The notes under the pieces were generated by a model, which was given only the letters and a program-made list of their open reading frames with translations, had not been told where the DNA came from and did no database searches. DNA of 11,957 nt from Desulfotomaculum sp. (GTDB lineage Bacteria; Bacillota; Desulfotomaculia; Desulfotomaculales; Nap2-2B), in NCBI GenBank assembly GCA_003445555.1, contig DMDI01000061.1, positions 1-11,957 of the forward strand, given 5' to 3'. The first letter of the stretch is position 1; the number at the start of each line of letters is the position of its first letter. Positions 1 through 5,365 of this stretch are shown here, piece after piece. The position numbers were made by a program, and so were the translations under genes.

Positions 1-60
1 ACAATCATTTTTACCTGTACACAAAGAAAAATAAATTGGGGCATTTATTAAATATTTAAA

Positions 61-117
61 TAGTAGGGGCGAAATATTTTTCGCCCAGTGGAGGCGAAAT
101 ATTTTTCGCCCCTACTA
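61..117. repeat. Tandem doublet of GGGGCGAA/TTCGCCCC palindromic repeat
   Basis: Two near-identical palindromic units (core GGCGAAATATTTTTCGCCC) lie at 68-86 and 93-111, offset by 25 bp. The outer flanks are also complementary: TAGTAGGGGCGAAA at 61-74 pairs perfectly with 104-117, so the whole doublet can fold as one long hairpin or as two small ones. Related units recur at 643-674, 1737-1756 and 1791-1810. It sits directly upstream of ribH, in the only non-coding stretch before it (1-143). No RFN (FMN riboswitch) core and no end of an upstream gene were recognised in that stretch. This is a dispersed REP-like repeat rather than a canonical terminator, because the T-run lies inside the palindrome. 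Confidence 0.8.
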
Positions 118-143
118 TAATAAACAAAAAGGAGCGATAGACT

Positions 144-614
144 TTGCCGCACACTTTTGAAGGTAATTTAATAGGTCAGGGTTTACGTTTTGGTTTAGTG
201 GTAAGCCGTTTTAACGAATTTATAACCCATCGCCTGCTTTCCGGCGCTTTGGACGCTTTATACCGGCACGGGGTAAGAGAACAGGATATTGAAGTTGCCT
301 GGGTACCAGGTGCTTTTGAAATTCCCCTTTTAGCCCGTCAATTAATCACCACCCAAAGATTTGACGCCATTATTTGCTTAGGGGTGGTAATTCGAGGAGC
401 CACCCCTCATTTTGAATATATAGCCGCTGAAGCAGCTAAGGGAGTGGCCAAGGTGAGTCTGGAAAGCGGTGTTCCCGTTATTTTTGGCGTTGTCACTGCC
501 GATACCATAGAGCAAGCTATTGAGAGAGCCGGTACCAAAGCGGGAAACAAGGGCTGGAACGCGGCCATGAACGCTATTGAAATGTCTAACTTAATAAAAA
601 ATATTGCGGGGTAA
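144..614 (+). CDS. ribH: 6,7-dimethyl-8-ribityllumazine synthase (RibH)
   Basis: Catalyses the penultimate riboflavin step: condensation of 5-amino-6-ribitylamino-uracil with 3,4-dihydroxy-2-butanone 4-phosphate to give lumazine, in the cytosol, usually in an icosahedral or pentameric assembly. The 156-residue length is typical. Visible family motifs are [10 protein letters not shown] (19-28, with the substrate-stacking Phe), VPGAFEIP (54-61), [14 protein letters not shown] (80-93, with the catalytic His at 89) and the phosphate-binding [10 protein letters not shown] stretch (128-137). The start is TTG at 144, chosen because AGGAG ends about 9 nt upstream and the N-terminus matches the family. 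The usual partners ribD, ribE and ribBA are not in the window. The preceding 143 bases carry a palindromic repeat doublet and no recognisable FMN riboswitch, so regulation cannot be read here. Family assignment is secure. Confidence 0.97.
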   Translation: MPHTFEGNLIGQGLRFGLVVSRFNEFITHRLLSGALDALYRHGVREQDIEVAWVPGAFEIPLLARQLITTQRFDAIICLGVVIRGATPHFEYIAAEAAKGVAKVSLESGVPVIFGVVTADTIEQAIERAGTKAGNKGWNAAMNAIEMSNLIKNIAG

Positions 615-642
615 AAAAGAGCGTAAACAACAGGTGGCTTTT

Positions 643-674
643 CCGTAGGGGCGTTAAATATAATGCCCCTACGG
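643..674. repeat. Palindromic repeat hairpin between ribH and pncB
   Basis: CCGTAGGGGC at 643-652 is the exact reverse complement of GCCCCTACGG at 665-674, and the stem continues inward with A/T and G-T pairs. The outer sequence GTAGGGGCG...GCCCCTAC matches the other members of the family at 61-117 and 1737-1760, but the centre differs (TTAAATATAAT). It occupies most of the gap between ribH and the nicotinate phosphoribosyltransferase gene and ends only about 6 nt before that gene's Shine-Dalgarno sequence. No T-run follows the stem, so a simple rho-independent terminator is unlikely. Confidence 0.75.
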
Positions 675-691
675 GGGGAAAGGAAGAAAAA

Positions 692-1729
692 GTGCTTAAA
701 CCTTTAAGCGGCTTAAAAGAAATAACTGATTATCGCATATCTCCGCAAAGAATATTTTTTTCCGCCGAACACCATGAAATCATGGCCGGCTGGACTACCG
801 ATGTTTATTTTGTAAAAACGGTCGAATTATTAAAAGAAATCGGATTAGCCGACACTCCCGTGGTAGCGGAAGTTTTTGCCAATCGCCCCGGACTATTAGC
901 CGGCCTGCCCGAAGTGAAAAATCTTTTAGTCCCCGCTCAGGTAGAGGTTTGGGCCTTGCCGGAAGGAGAGTATTTTCAAGAAAAAGAAGTGGTTTTGCGT
1001 ATAGCCGGCCCGTACGAAAAATTTGGGATTTACGAGACCGTTATCCTGGGAATCTTGGCCCAATCCAGCGGGTGGGCTACGGCCGCCCGAAAATGCAGAG
1101 AGGCGGCCGTAAATAAAAGAGTTATTTGTTTTGGGGCGCGGCATATTCACCCTGCCGTTGCGCCGGTAATGGAACGGGCGGCGATTATAGGAGGAGCAGA
1201 CGGGGCCAGTTGCATTTTAGGGGCTAAGTTAATGAACCTGGAGCCAACGGGTACAGTTCCCCACGCGGCCATTCTAATTGTGGGCGATACCGTGGAAGTA
1301 GCCCGGGTTTATCAACGGACTACGCCTCCCGGCTCTCCGGTAATAATCCTGGTGGACACCTTTAAGGACGAAGCAGAAGAAACTTTACGGGTGGCTTTAG
1401 CCTTAAAAGAAAAATTAAATGGAGTGAGACTGGATACCCCGGGTGAACGCGGAGGCGTAACTCCCGACTTAGTACGGGAAGTACGCGCCCGTTTAGATCA
1501 GGCCGGTTTTAAACACGTTCAAATTTTAGTGAGCGGGGGCATATCTGCCGAACGTATTCCCGCCTTAATTGAGGCCGGAGCAGATTCTTTTGGGGTAGGA
1601 AGTTACATTTCCCGGGCTACACCCATTGACATGACCATGGACCTTAAAGAAATTAACGGAAAACCCATTGCTAAACGAGGCCGCATTCCCGGTATTACCC
1701 CAACCAGGCGTTTAAAGCATATTTTGTAA
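692..1729 (+). CDS. pncB: Nicotinate phosphoribosyltransferase
   Basis: Converts nicotinate and PRPP to nicotinate mononucleotide, the entry reaction of the Preiss-Handler NAD salvage pathway, in the cytosol. The 345-residue protein is of the short, Thermoplasma-like type. Visible features: the FGARHIHP segment (147-154) with the catalytic-type His, GGADGAS (167-173), GTVPHA (187-192), VDTFKDE (221-227), RLDTPGERGG (246-255) and the C-terminal phosphate-binding SGGI (281-284) and GVGS (301-304) loops of the type II phosphoribosyltransferase fold. The related quinolinate enzyme (NadC) is shorter and lacks the RHIHP and VDTF pattern. The start is GTG at 692, with AGGA 7 nt upstream. It lies 77 nt after ribH with a hairpin repeat between, so co-transcription is possible but not shown. 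It converges on rpmB. Confidence 0.93.
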   Translation: MLKPLSGLKEITDYRISPQRIFFSAEHHEIMAGWTTDVYFVKTVELLKEIGLADTPVVAEVFANRPGLLAGLPEVKNLLVPAQVEVWALPEGEYFQEKEVVLRIAGPYEKFGIYETVILGILAQSSGWATAARKCREAAVNKRVICFGARHIHPAVAPVMERAAIIGGADGASCILGAKLMNLEPTGTVPHAAILIVGDTVEVARVYQRTTPPGSPVIILVDTFKDEAEETLRVALALKEKLNGVRLDTPGERGGVTPDLVREVRARLDQAGFKHVQILVSGGISAERIPALIEAGADSFGVGSYISRATPIDMTMDLKEINGKPIAKRGRIPGITPTRRLKHIL

Positions 1730-1736
1730 ACATTTA

Positions 1737-1810
1737 GGGCGAAAAATTTTTCGCCCCTACTCTTATTTATTAACTATAGTTATAGGGCAGGGGTGAAAAA
1801 TTTTTCGCCC
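1737..1810. repeat. Second doublet of the palindromic repeat, between pncB and rpmB
   Basis: A perfect 20-bp palindrome, GGGCGAAAAATTTTTCGCCC, lies at 1737-1756 and continues into CCTAC at 1756-1760. A second copy with one change (GGGTG instead of GGGCG) lies at 1791-1810, in direct orientation. The second copy touches the TAA stop codon of rpmB (1811-1813), so the repeat begins exactly where the coding sequence ends. The pair fills the 3'-3' gap between convergent genes and could act as a bidirectional transcript end, although it lacks a trailing T-run. Confidence 0.8.
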
Positions 1811-2005
1811 TTAAATAGCCCGCTTGACTTTGCCGCTCCTCAAACACCGGGTACAAACAAGAGTTCTTTTGGGCGTCTTTTCGTTAACCAAGATTTTTAC
1901 CCGCTGCAAATTAGGGGACCATGTTTTTTTTGTCCGGATATGAGAGTGGCTAACCTGCATTCCTACCGTCACTCCCTTACCACAAACAGCACACTTTCTG
2001 GCCAT
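1811..2005 (-). CDS. rpmB: 50S ribosomal protein bL28
   Basis: A 64-residue large-subunit ribosomal protein. The sequence begins MARKCAVCGKGV and has a conserved S-H-S-H-I-R-T-K-K-T-W-S-P-N-L-Q core (19-34). Four cysteines (5, 8, 51, 54) form the two CxxC knuckles of the zinc-binding bL28 variant; zinc-independent paralogues lack them. Length and C-terminus (CLRSGKVKRAI) are normal. The ATG at 2005 is supported by AGGAGG at 2014-2019, 8 nt upstream on the minus strand. The gene stands alone, as is common for rpmB in Firmicutes. It is divergent from the SASP gene and convergent with pncB. A likely sigma-A promoter lies at 2085-2114. The stop codon is followed immediately by a palindromic repeat. 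Confidence 0.97.
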   Translation of the reverse strand: MARKCAVCGKGVTVGMQVSHSHIRTKKTWSPNLQRVKILVNEKTPKRTLVCTRCLRSGKVKRAI

Positions 2006-2084
2006 TCAAGCCACCTCCTTTTCTATCCTGGCAAAACTCTTTTAAATTGAAACTTTATTTTAAATTTTAAGAACATCAGGCTAC

Positions 2085-2114
2085 ATTTTATCAAAAAATA
2101 TCTTACTTTGTAAA
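2085..2114 (-). promoter_or_regulatory. Probable sigma-A promoter of rpmB (extended -10)
   Basis: On the minus strand, TTTACA (2109-2114) and TAAAAT (2085-2090) are separated by 18 bp. A TG precedes the -10 by one base (TGATAAAAT), which makes an extended -10. Transcription would begin about 2078 and leave a leader of roughly 70 nt before the rpmB ATG at 2005. Assigned from consensus matching only. Confidence 0.55.
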
Positions 2115-2149
2115 GGGATTTTTGGAGCGACCCGGATCAAGGAATAGAA

Positions 2150-2242
2150 TTTACCCTTAAAAAAGAAAAAAAGGACAAAATATCATAAAACAAAACAGTA
2201 TTAGATTAAAATAGCTAAAAATGAAAGTTTTTTAAGGGTAAA
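2150..2242. repeat. Perfect 15-bp inverted repeat in the rpmB-SASP gap
   Basis: TTTACCCTTAAAAAA at 2150-2164 is the exact reverse complement of TTTTTTAAGGGTAAA at 2228-2242, with 63 A-rich bases between. It lies between the divergent promoters of rpmB and the SASP gene, in a roughly 300-bp gene-free stretch (2006-2312) that otherwise holds only promoter elements. No transposase and no clear target-site duplication were seen at its edges. It could be a small non-autonomous element, a paired operator, or an RNA hairpin; the sequence does not decide between these. Confidence 0.7.
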
Positions 2243-2251
2243 ATGTTCTAG

Positions 2252-2280
2252 ACATAAACATTTTAATAATGTCCATACTA
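2252..2280 (+). promoter_or_regulatory. Candidate sigma-G (forespore) promoter of the SASP gene
   Basis: The heptamer CATACTA at 2274-2280 matches the sigma-G -10 consensus (CATNHTA) exactly. Seventeen bases upstream, ACATA at 2252-2256 matches 4 of 5 positions of the sigma-G -35 (GHATR). The position, about 25 nt before the ribosome binding site of a SASP gene, fits the known control of alpha/beta-type ssp genes by sigma-G late in forespore development. The -10 match is strong and the -35 moderate. Confidence 0.6.
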
Positions 2281-2312
2281 AAAATAAGATAAAAACAAGG
2301 AGGTGAAAAAAG

Positions 2313-2570
2313 ATGGCGTTAGGTCAAAAACGAAACACCTTGCTCTTTCCTCAGGCTAATACGGCCATGGAGCAATTTAAATGGGAAACGGCCCAGGAAC
2401 TAGGTATTCAGGTCCCGCAAAGCGGCTATATGGGCGATTTGCCTTCACGGGTAAACGGTTCTATAGGCGGCAACATGGTTAGAAAAATGATCGCCGCTTA
2501 CGAACAAAGCCTGGCTTCCGGTGCTAAGCCGCCTACACCTCAAGTGACCAATATTAAGACTACCCCTTAA
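2313..2570 (+). CDS. Alpha/beta-type small acid-soluble spore protein (SASP)
   Basis: An 85-residue DNA-binding protein that coats spore DNA and protects it from UV and heat. It is also an amino-acid store degraded at germination. Both family blocks are present: MEQFKWETAQELGI (19-32), corresponding to the usual K-x-E-x-A-x-E-x-G block with the germination-protease cleavage site near its E-T bond, and GSIGGNMVRKMIAAYEQSL (50-68), corresponding to the second conserved helix. The C-terminal tail after about residue 70 is proline- and threonine-rich and less typical. The start ATG has a very strong AGGAGGTG 7 nt upstream, as expected for a highly expressed spore gene, and a sigma-G-like promoter lies at 2252-2280. 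It converges on gpr, the gene for the protease that digests it. Which ssp paralogue this is cannot be told from sequence alone. Confidence 0.95.
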   Translation: MALGQKRNTLLFPQANTAMEQFKWETAQELGIQVPQSGYMGDLPSRVNGSIGGNMVRKMIAAYEQSLASGAKPPTPQVTNIKTTP

Positions 2571-2589
2571 GTAAAAAATAAAACCGGTT

Positions 2590-2643
2590 AAAGGACGGGA
2601 ACTTTTAAGGACTAAAGATTAAAGATATTAGTTCCCGTCCTTT
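2590..2643. terminator. Likely bidirectional terminator between SASP gene and gpr
   Basis: AAAGGACGGGAACT at 2590-2603 is perfectly complementary to AGTTCCCGTCCTTT at 2630-2643, giving a 14-bp stem with a 26-nt AT-rich loop. A short T-run (2641-2644, then CCTTTT) follows on the + strand. On the - strand the stem is followed by AACCGGTTTTATTTTTTAC. It lies 20 nt after the SASP stop and 50 nt after the gpr stop, the right place for a shared transcript end. The long loop is unusual for an intrinsic terminator. Confidence 0.65.
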
Positions 2644-2692
2644 TAGCCTTTTAACGGCTCCCGGTAAGATCAAGAGTTTAGTTGCTCGTTGC

Positions 2693-3676
2693 TCAATGTA
2701 AATAATAATTATAATCTTCCGGTTGCAAACCCGGGTGTAAGGCTAAAGAAATTCCCTGCGCTATTATTCTGGCCGTTCTGTTTATAAGAGTATCAATTTC
2801 CTTGGGGGTAACGGTTAAATTTCCCCCAAAAGGAGCCAGTACTTTCATAATAACCTCACGGGAAAAATTTGGCTGTAAGTTGGAAGACAACTGATAGAGA
2901 TTTGCTTTGCTTTTCAAATGAGCCAGTAAAGCTTCAATAGTATCCTGGCAAATCACGGCCGCGTGAACTACGGTAGGCACGCCAATAGCAATTACCGGAA
3001 CGCCAAGTGTTTCCTGGTTAAGTCCAACCCGTTGGTTGCCAATTCCTGAACCTGGAGTAATACCCGTATCGGCAATTTGAATAGTACTGACAATTCTGGC
3101 CACACTGCGCGCCGCCAGAGAATCTATAACTATAACCATTTGGGGGTTTGTTTTTTCTACTACTCCTTTAATTATTTCCGCGGTTTCAATACCTGTAAGG
3201 CCAAGAACTCCGGGAGATAAGGCACTTACCGAACGCATGCCTTTTTTAACCTCGCCGGGAGCATAATTAAACAAGTGTCTGGTAACCAGGCTTGATTCAA
3301 TAACCTTTGAGCCTAAAGCATCAGGAGTAGCGTACCGGTTGCCCAGGCCAATGAGTAAAATATTACCGTAATCTGGTACTTTTATAAATTGTTTAAACTG
3401 TTTGGCCAAAATTTCACTTATATTAGTATGAACAGACGGATTGTTTTCTTTAATTAAGGGAGCTTCAATAGTAATATACACTCCGCAAGGTTTACCCATC
3501 ATCACTTCGGCTGCTTTATCTAAAATTTTAACTATAGTAACTTCGGTATGTTCATACCCTTCTTTTTTTACTTCTACACCCGGTATTTCTTGCCCTGTAT
3601 CACCCCGGACAACTTCATGCGCTTCTAAAGCTAAATCCAAGTTGAGTCCAAAATCACGCCAAAAATCCAAGAGCAA
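2693..3676 (-). CDS. gpr: Germination protease (GPR), degrades spore SASPs
   Basis: The endopeptidase (family A25) that starts SASP degradation during spore germination. It is made as a zymogen in the forespore. Counting from an upstream GTG at 3685, the catalytic-type aspartates are D122 in ATPDALG and D188 in VIDSLAARS; DTGITPGSGIGN (206-217) and ETLGVPVIAIGVPTVV (225-240) are also characteristic. The N-terminal DLALEAHE resembles the propeptide junction of known GPRs. I place the start at TTG 3676 (327 residues). The GTG at 3685 is part of the Shine-Dalgarno AAGGGGGTG itself and leaves no spacer, whereas TTG 3676 has about 6 nt. The gene faces its substrate gene tail to tail. A sigma-F-like promoter candidate lies at 3703-3730. 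Slightly shorter than the Bacillus enzyme (about 370 residues). Confidence 0.95.
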   Translation of the reverse strand: MLLDFWRDFGLNLDLALEAHEVVRGDTGQEIPGVEVKKEGYEHTEVTIVKILDKAAEVMMGKPCGVYITIEAPLIKENNPSVHTNISEILAKQFKQFIKVPDYGNILLIGLGNRYATPDALGSKVIESSLVTRHLFNYAPGEVKKGMRSVSALSPGVLGLTGIETAEIIKGVVEKTNPQMVIVIDSLAARSVARIVSTIQIADTGITPGSGIGNQRVGLNQETLGVPVIAIGVPTVVHAAVICQDTIEALLAHLKSKANLYQLSSNLQPNFSREVIMKVLAPFGGNLTVTPKEIDTLINRTARIIAQGISLALHPGLQPEDYNYYLH

Positions 3677-3702
3677 AGTAAACACCCCCTTTTACGTAAA
3701 TA

Positions 3703-3730
3703 TAGTTTTCCCAATTTAAATCAAATATAC
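3703..3730 (-). promoter_or_regulatory. Candidate forespore (sigma-F-like) promoter of gpr
   Basis: On the minus strand, GGGAAAACTA (3703-3712) fits the sigma-F -10 pattern GGNNANAHTR at every fixed position, and GTATA (3726-3730) fits the -35 GYWTA. The spacer is 13 bp, shorter than the usual 15, which lowers confidence. Bacillus gpr is known to be read by sigma-F and sigma-G, so the type fits the gene. Confidence 0.4.
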
Positions 3731-3768
3731 ATTTTTAATGATTAAAAATCGCTTTTTTTTACTTCGTA

Positions 3769-3777
3769 TGCTATAAT
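3769..3777 (+). promoter_or_regulatory. Extended -10 sigma-A promoter of rsmD operon
   Basis: TGCTATAAT at 3769-3777 is a perfect -10 hexamer with the extended TGn motif. The -35 region 17 bp upstream (TCGCTT, 3749-3754) is weak, as is common for extended -10 promoters. It lies about 40 nt before the rsmD start and back to back with the gpr promoter region. Confidence 0.6.
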
Positions 3778-3815
3778 ACTGCTAAAATCTTGCCGGAAGA
3801 AGAGTAGTATTATTA

Positions 3816-4361
3816 TTGCGGGTTATTGCCGGAACAGCCAAAAAGAGACGATTAAATGCGCCCCGCGGTTGGTCCGGCCGGGCTACTGCCGACCGGGTAA
3901 AGGAAGCTCTTTTTAATATTTTAGGCGAAAATATTATAGAGGCTTGTTTTCTTGACCTTTACGCGGGAATTGGCAACGTCGGGATTGAGGCCCTCAGCAG
4001 AGGGGCGGCAGAGGCGGTTTTTGTCGAAAAAGAACCCCGGGCCAGCCAGGCTATTTTAAAAAATCTGGACCACACCGGTTTGGGCGATAAGGCAATTGTA
4101 TTAACTCAGGAAGTGGACGTAGCTTTACGGTGGTTGAGGAAAAATAAGCGGTCATTTGATTTAATTTTCTTAGACCCACCGTACCAAAATAATTTAGAAG
4201 TATTTACGGTAGAGTTAATTATACGCTATAATTTAATGGCAGGGGGAGGATTGGTAATTATAGAAAGCAGTAAGCGAGTGGTTTTACCGGTGAAGATAGA
4301 TGGTTTAGTATTGACGCGTCAGGAAAAATATAGCGATACTCTTTTATCTTTTTACGTCTAA
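3816..4361 (+). CDS. rsmD: 16S rRNA (guanine(966)-N(2))-methyltransferase RsmD
   Basis: Methylates N2 of guanine 966 of 16S rRNA in assembling 30S particles, using SAM. The 181-residue length is usual. Motifs in order: MRVIAGTAKKRRL (1-13); RATADRVKEALFNIL (22-36), the substrate-side signature; FLDLYAGIGNVGIEALSRGA (45-64), the SAM-binding motif I; and DPPY (120-123), the catalytic motif IV. The motif I variant LYAGIGNVG differs slightly from the common LFAGTGALG. The start is TTG at 3816; only a weak purine-rich GGAAGAAGAG lies upstream, about 11 nt away. It is the first gene of an apparent three-gene operon with coaD (22-nt gap) and a coiled-coil protein gene, a neighbourhood common in Gram-positive bacteria. 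Confidence 0.94.
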   Translation: MRVIAGTAKKRRLNAPRGWSGRATADRVKEALFNILGENIIEACFLDLYAGIGNVGIEALSRGAAEAVFVEKEPRASQAILKNLDHTGLGDKAIVLTQEVDVALRWLRKNKRSFDLIFLDPPYQNNLEVFTVELIIRYNLMAGGGLVIIESSKRVVLPVKIDGLVLTRQEKYSDTLLSFYV

Positions 4362-4383
4362 ACCAGGATAAGGAGGTTATTAT

Positions 4384-4890
4384 TTGCGGATCGCAGTTTA
4401 CCCAGGCAGCTTTGATCCTTTAACTAATGGTCATATAGACGTGGTTGAACGGGCAGTCAAGCTTTTTGACCTTTTAATTGTAGCTATTTCCAGGAACGCG
4501 AGCAAAAAGCCGCTTTTTACCGTTGCCGAAAGGCTAGACATACTCGATCAGGTACTCCGTCCTTTTAATAATGTACAGGTAGATTCATTTGAGGGTCTTA
4601 CGGTTAATTACGCCAAGTCTAAAAATGCCCAGGCTATTATTAGGGGGTTAAGGGCGGTATCAGACTTTGAAAATGAATTTATGATGGCTTTAATAAATAA
4701 AAAATTAACGCCTGACATAGAAACAATTTTTTTAACTACCCGCGCCGAATTTGCTTTTATCAGTTCCAGTGCCGTAAAAGAAGCCGCTTTTTTTGGCGGT
4801 TGTGTTCAAGAATTAGTTCCCCAGTACGTAATGGATAAATTATTTCAAAAATATCACGAAATCAAAGCCGCCGGACAGGAGGGATGGTAA
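4384..4890 (+). CDS. coaD: Phosphopantetheine adenylyltransferase (CoaD)
   Basis: Transfers AMP from ATP to 4'-phosphopantetheine to give dephospho-CoA, the penultimate step of CoA synthesis. The 168 residues show the nucleotidyltransferase fold: YPGSFDPLTNGHIDV (6-20, containing the TxGH-type ATP motif as NGH), IIRGLRAVSDFENEF (85-99, the R-G-L-R and D-F/Y-E-x-E signature) and FISSSAVKEAAFFGG (125-139, the ISSS-x-V-K/R-E motif). The start is TTG at 4384, supported by a full AAGGAGGT 7 nt upstream. It follows rsmD by 22 nt. Its TAA stop (4888-4890) shares its last base with the ATG of the next gene, indicating translational coupling. Confidence 0.97.
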   Translation: MRIAVYPGSFDPLTNGHIDVVERAVKLFDLLIVAISRNASKKPLFTVAERLDILDQVLRPFNNVQVDSFEGLTVNYAKSKNAQAIIRGLRAVSDFENEFMMALINKKLTPDIETIFLTTRAEFAFISSSAVKEAAFFGGCVQELVPQYVMDKLFQKYHEIKAAGQEGW

Positions 4891-5348
4891 TGGAAATGTA
4901 CAGTATCCTTAACGAGCTAGAAGAACTTATCGGAAACAGCCCCAAGATACCTTTTACCAAAAGACTGATCGTGGACGAAGATAAATTTTTAGACTATATA
5001 GACCGTATTCGGGCTTCTTTACCCGAAGAAATGCGTCAGGCCAAATGGGTAGTTCAAGAACGCGAAAAAGTTATTGAAGGCTCTAAAAAAGAAGCGGAAC
5101 GCATTATTGAAAACGCCCAAAAAGAACTGGAAAGAAGGGCGGATGAAAACGAGATCGTTCAACAGGCTAAAGTTTCCGCAAATGAAATTTTACAAAAAGC
5201 CGAAGGAATAGCTAATGAAATTAAGCAGGGGGCGCGTGTTTACGCTGATGAAACCCTCCAAAAACTAGAAGAGGAATTAAACAAAGTTATTAAGGAAGTT
5301 AAAAACGGCCGGGAAGAACTAAAAGCCCTTAAAAAACACGCTAAGTAG
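4890..5348 (+). CDS. SepIVA/DivIVA-like coiled-coil protein linked to coaD
   Basis: A 152-residue, highly charged, helical protein without signal peptide or membrane segment. Residues about 1-50 form a short folded head (MYSILNELEEL at 3-13; PFTKRLIVDEDKFLDYIDRI at 21-40; LPEEM at 44-48). Residues about 50-150 are a long coiled coil rich in E, K, A and Q with a repeated ANEI/ADE pattern. From memory, the head resembles actinobacterial SepIVA (start MYRVFEALDEL, then a D-x-L-x-x-I-D-x-I segment and IPGEL), a septum-associated DivIVA-type protein. Such genes are often mis-annotated as ATP synthase subunit B/H. I chose ATG 4890 because AGGAGG (4877-4882) abuts an in-frame ATG at 4884 without a spacer but stands 7 nt from 4890. 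A role in division or envelope organisation is inference. Confidence 0.72.
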   Translation: MEMYSILNELEELIGNSPKIPFTKRLIVDEDKFLDYIDRIRASLPEEMRQAKWVVQEREKVIEGSKKEAERIIENAQKELERRADENEIVQQAKVSANEILQKAEGIANEIKQGARVYADETLQKLEEELNKVIKEVKNGREELKALKKHAK

Positions 5349-5357
5349 CTGTTTTTT
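5331..5357. terminator. Bidirectional terminator between coiled-coil gene and otsB
   Basis: AAAAAACA (5331-5338) pairs with TGTTTTTT (5350-5357). The stem continues through GCT/AGC around an AAGT loop with one bulged C, and the T-run extends on the + strand. On the minus strand the complementary A-run gives a matching U-tail. It overlaps the stop of the coiled-coil gene and lies 9 nt from the otsB stop, so it fits a shared end for two convergent operons. The stem is A/T-rich, so strength is uncertain. Confidence 0.5.
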
Positions 5358-5365
5358 TGTTTTCT

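Noticed and set aside
1..143. FMN (RFN) riboswitch upstream of ribH
   Set aside because: No conserved RFN helices or sequence blocks were recognised. The only structure is the palindromic repeat doublet.
1737..1756. Canonical rho-independent terminator
   Set aside because: The T-run is inside the palindrome rather than after a GC-rich stem; it is treated as a repeat that might still end transcripts.
1793..2050. Open frame of 85 codons on the + strand
   Set aside because: It runs over the complement of rpmB, begins inside the palindromic repeat and has no ribosome binding site. rpmB on the other strand is unmistakable.
4884..4889. ATG 4884 as start of the coiled-coil gene
   Set aside because: It directly abuts the AGGAGGG ribosome binding site with no spacer. 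ATG 4890 has a 7-nt spacer and the TAATG overlap.
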